DNA from: DATKUK01 sp035530655
GTDB lineage: Bacteria > Planctomycetota > Phycisphaerae > UBA1845 > DATKUK01
Direction of reading: 5' to 3'
DNA: 64,000 nucleotides
Assembly: GCA_035530655.1 (NCBI GenBank)
Contig: DATKUK010000131.1
Coordinates: 1 to 64,000 of the forward strand
Below the pieces are notes generated by a model. That model saw nothing but the letters and a program-made list of their open reading frames with translations. It was not told where the DNA came from and did no database searches. Below are positions 63,372 through 64,000 of this stretch, in pieces. Every line of letters starts with the position of its first letter. The stretch's first letter is position 1. Made by a program: the position numbers and the translations under genes.

Positions 63372-64000
63372 ATGAACACACACAAAGGCATCCTGTTGGT
63401 TTCCGGGCTGCTTGTGCTGGTGGCGCTCGGCCTGGGCGGTTGCCGCGAAGCCTACCCACACAGCTTCGTGTGGCCGGCAACCGGTGACTTGAGCCGAACC
63501 CACGCCGAGCCGCCCGAGGGCGGGTACTACACCAACTGGGACCCGCACGCAGTAACCCTCGAGGTCGCGCCGGTTGAGGAAGTCAACCCCGTTCAGACGC
63601 AGCACGTGCTCATTGCCACCGTCAAGGACGCCGAAGGCAAGCCGCTGCCCAACCGTCGGGTGGAATGGATGATCGCCAAGGGAAGTGTGGGTGAGATCGT
63701 CGAGGTCGACGAGAGTGGGTGGCGCGCCAGCCGTGGCCACAAGGTCACCAATGACTACGCGATCTCCCACACCAACAACTTCCGCCATTCGCTCTCGCGG
63801 GGCAACGACGATCCCGGCGACGACGTCCACGTCGAATCGGGGCAAACGTGGTGCGTGATTACCTCTCCCATCGAGGGTGACACCTACGTCACCGCCTACG
63901 CCCCGGGCATCTACGACTGGCAGAAGCACAAGGTCTTCGTCGTCAAGCACTGGTACGACGTGGCGTGGGAGTTCCCTCCCGAGGCGACCAATCCCATCGG
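63372..64000 (+). CDS. Lipoprotein, N-terminal part (cut by window end)
   Basis: At least 209 residues, open to the window edge. The signal GILLVSGLLVLVALGLGGC ends in a lipobox (LGGC), so Cys24 would be lipidated. What follows looks like an Ig-like beta-sandwich: VLIATVKDAEGKPLPNRRVEWMI and GDTYVTAYAPGIYDWQKHK, as in bacterial Ig or Big-1-like repeats. Start: ATG at 63372, with AGGAGA 5 bases upstream. No function beyond a surface-attached, probably repeated-domain protein can be given. Confidence 0.8.
   Translation, partial: MNTHKGILLVSGLLVLVALGLGGCREAYPHSFVWPATGDLSRTHAEPPEGGYYTNWDPHAVTLEVAPVEEVNPVQTQHVLIATVKDAEGKPLPNRRVEWMIAKGSVGEIVEVDESGWRASRGHKVTNDYAISHTNNFRHSLSRGNDDPGDDVHVESGQTWCVITSPIEGDTYVTAYAPGIYDWQKHKVFVVKHWYDVAWEFPPEATNPI

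Noticed and set aside
1..64000. CRISPR array, tRNA or rRNA genes
   Set aside because: No regularly spaced 25-40 base repeats with unique spacers; intergenic regions were read for a T-arm-like GGTTCGAATCC and none was found. The tandem repeats present are coding TPR units.

Overview
The window is high-GC DNA (my estimate is above 60 % G+C) from a bacterium that is most likely a member of the Planctomycetota, perhaps a Phycisphaerae-like lineage. I infer this from the gene mix: a secreted sulfatase, many glycoside hydrolases and esterases, a GH74-like propeller, a secreted transglutaminase-like protein, a WXG100/FtsK locus in a bacterium with hflKC, and STAND NTPases with TPR arrays. No rRNA, tRNA, CRISPR array or intact transposase was recognised. 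The taxonomy is inference; no marker such as 16S lies in the window.

Layout. 0.3-4 kb: a CHAT-NTPase-TPR STAND protein with six almost identical 120-bp TPR units. 4-5.6 kb: thyX between two intergenic stretches packed with imperfect hairpin repeats. 5.6-8.2 kb: a minus-strand sulfatase plus beta-propeller glycosidase pair. 8.2-10.8 kb: a cobalt/nickel ECF uptake operon (cbiM/nikM with a fused PDGLE domain, cbiQ, cbiO), divergent from mutS. 13.9-16.5 kb: a fusion of a degenerate KaiC-like domain with a PEP/pyruvate-binding domain. 16.5-19 kb: gdhA divergent from a LysR regulator, with an ATAC-N7-GTAT box and a perfect palindrome between them. 20.5-22.5 kb: hflK-hflC. 22.6-35.3 kb: mainly carbohydrate metabolism (CE7 esterase, GH94 phosphorylase, an alpha/beta hydrolase, a transglutaminase-like secreted protein, GH57 branching enzyme), interrupted by two fused gene relics. 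36-38.3 kb: nagA, then an XRE regulator/membrane-protein pair with a textbook promoter-operator and short flanking inverted repeats. 38.4-51.2 kb: a beta-CASP nuclease, a tandem double J-domain protein, and a further sugar block (Gfo/Idh/MocA, a large GH-like protein with a CBM9-like end, GH3, a GH74-like protein, an M14 deacylase).

51.3-57 kb holds the most interesting locus. It is a tight minus-strand operon of a small WXG100-like protein, a 352-aa protein with a WKG hairpin and an unrecognised C-terminal domain, a second small WXG100-like protein, and a 1338-aa membrane-anchored FtsK/SpoIIIE ATPase with three ATPase-like modules. It has the logic of a type VII (ESX) secretion core, but both small proteins carry W-R-D in place of W-x-G, and no EccB/D/E, YukD or mycosin-like gene is adjacent.

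57-64 kb: a GH3 relic, a GGDEF-GAF-HD-GYP protein, a membrane-anchored NB-ARC/TPR STAND protein with a 126-bp repeat array, a long apparently non-coding gap, and the start of a lipoprotein gene cut by the window end. Many antisense frames are long only because of the high G+C content, and these are left out.
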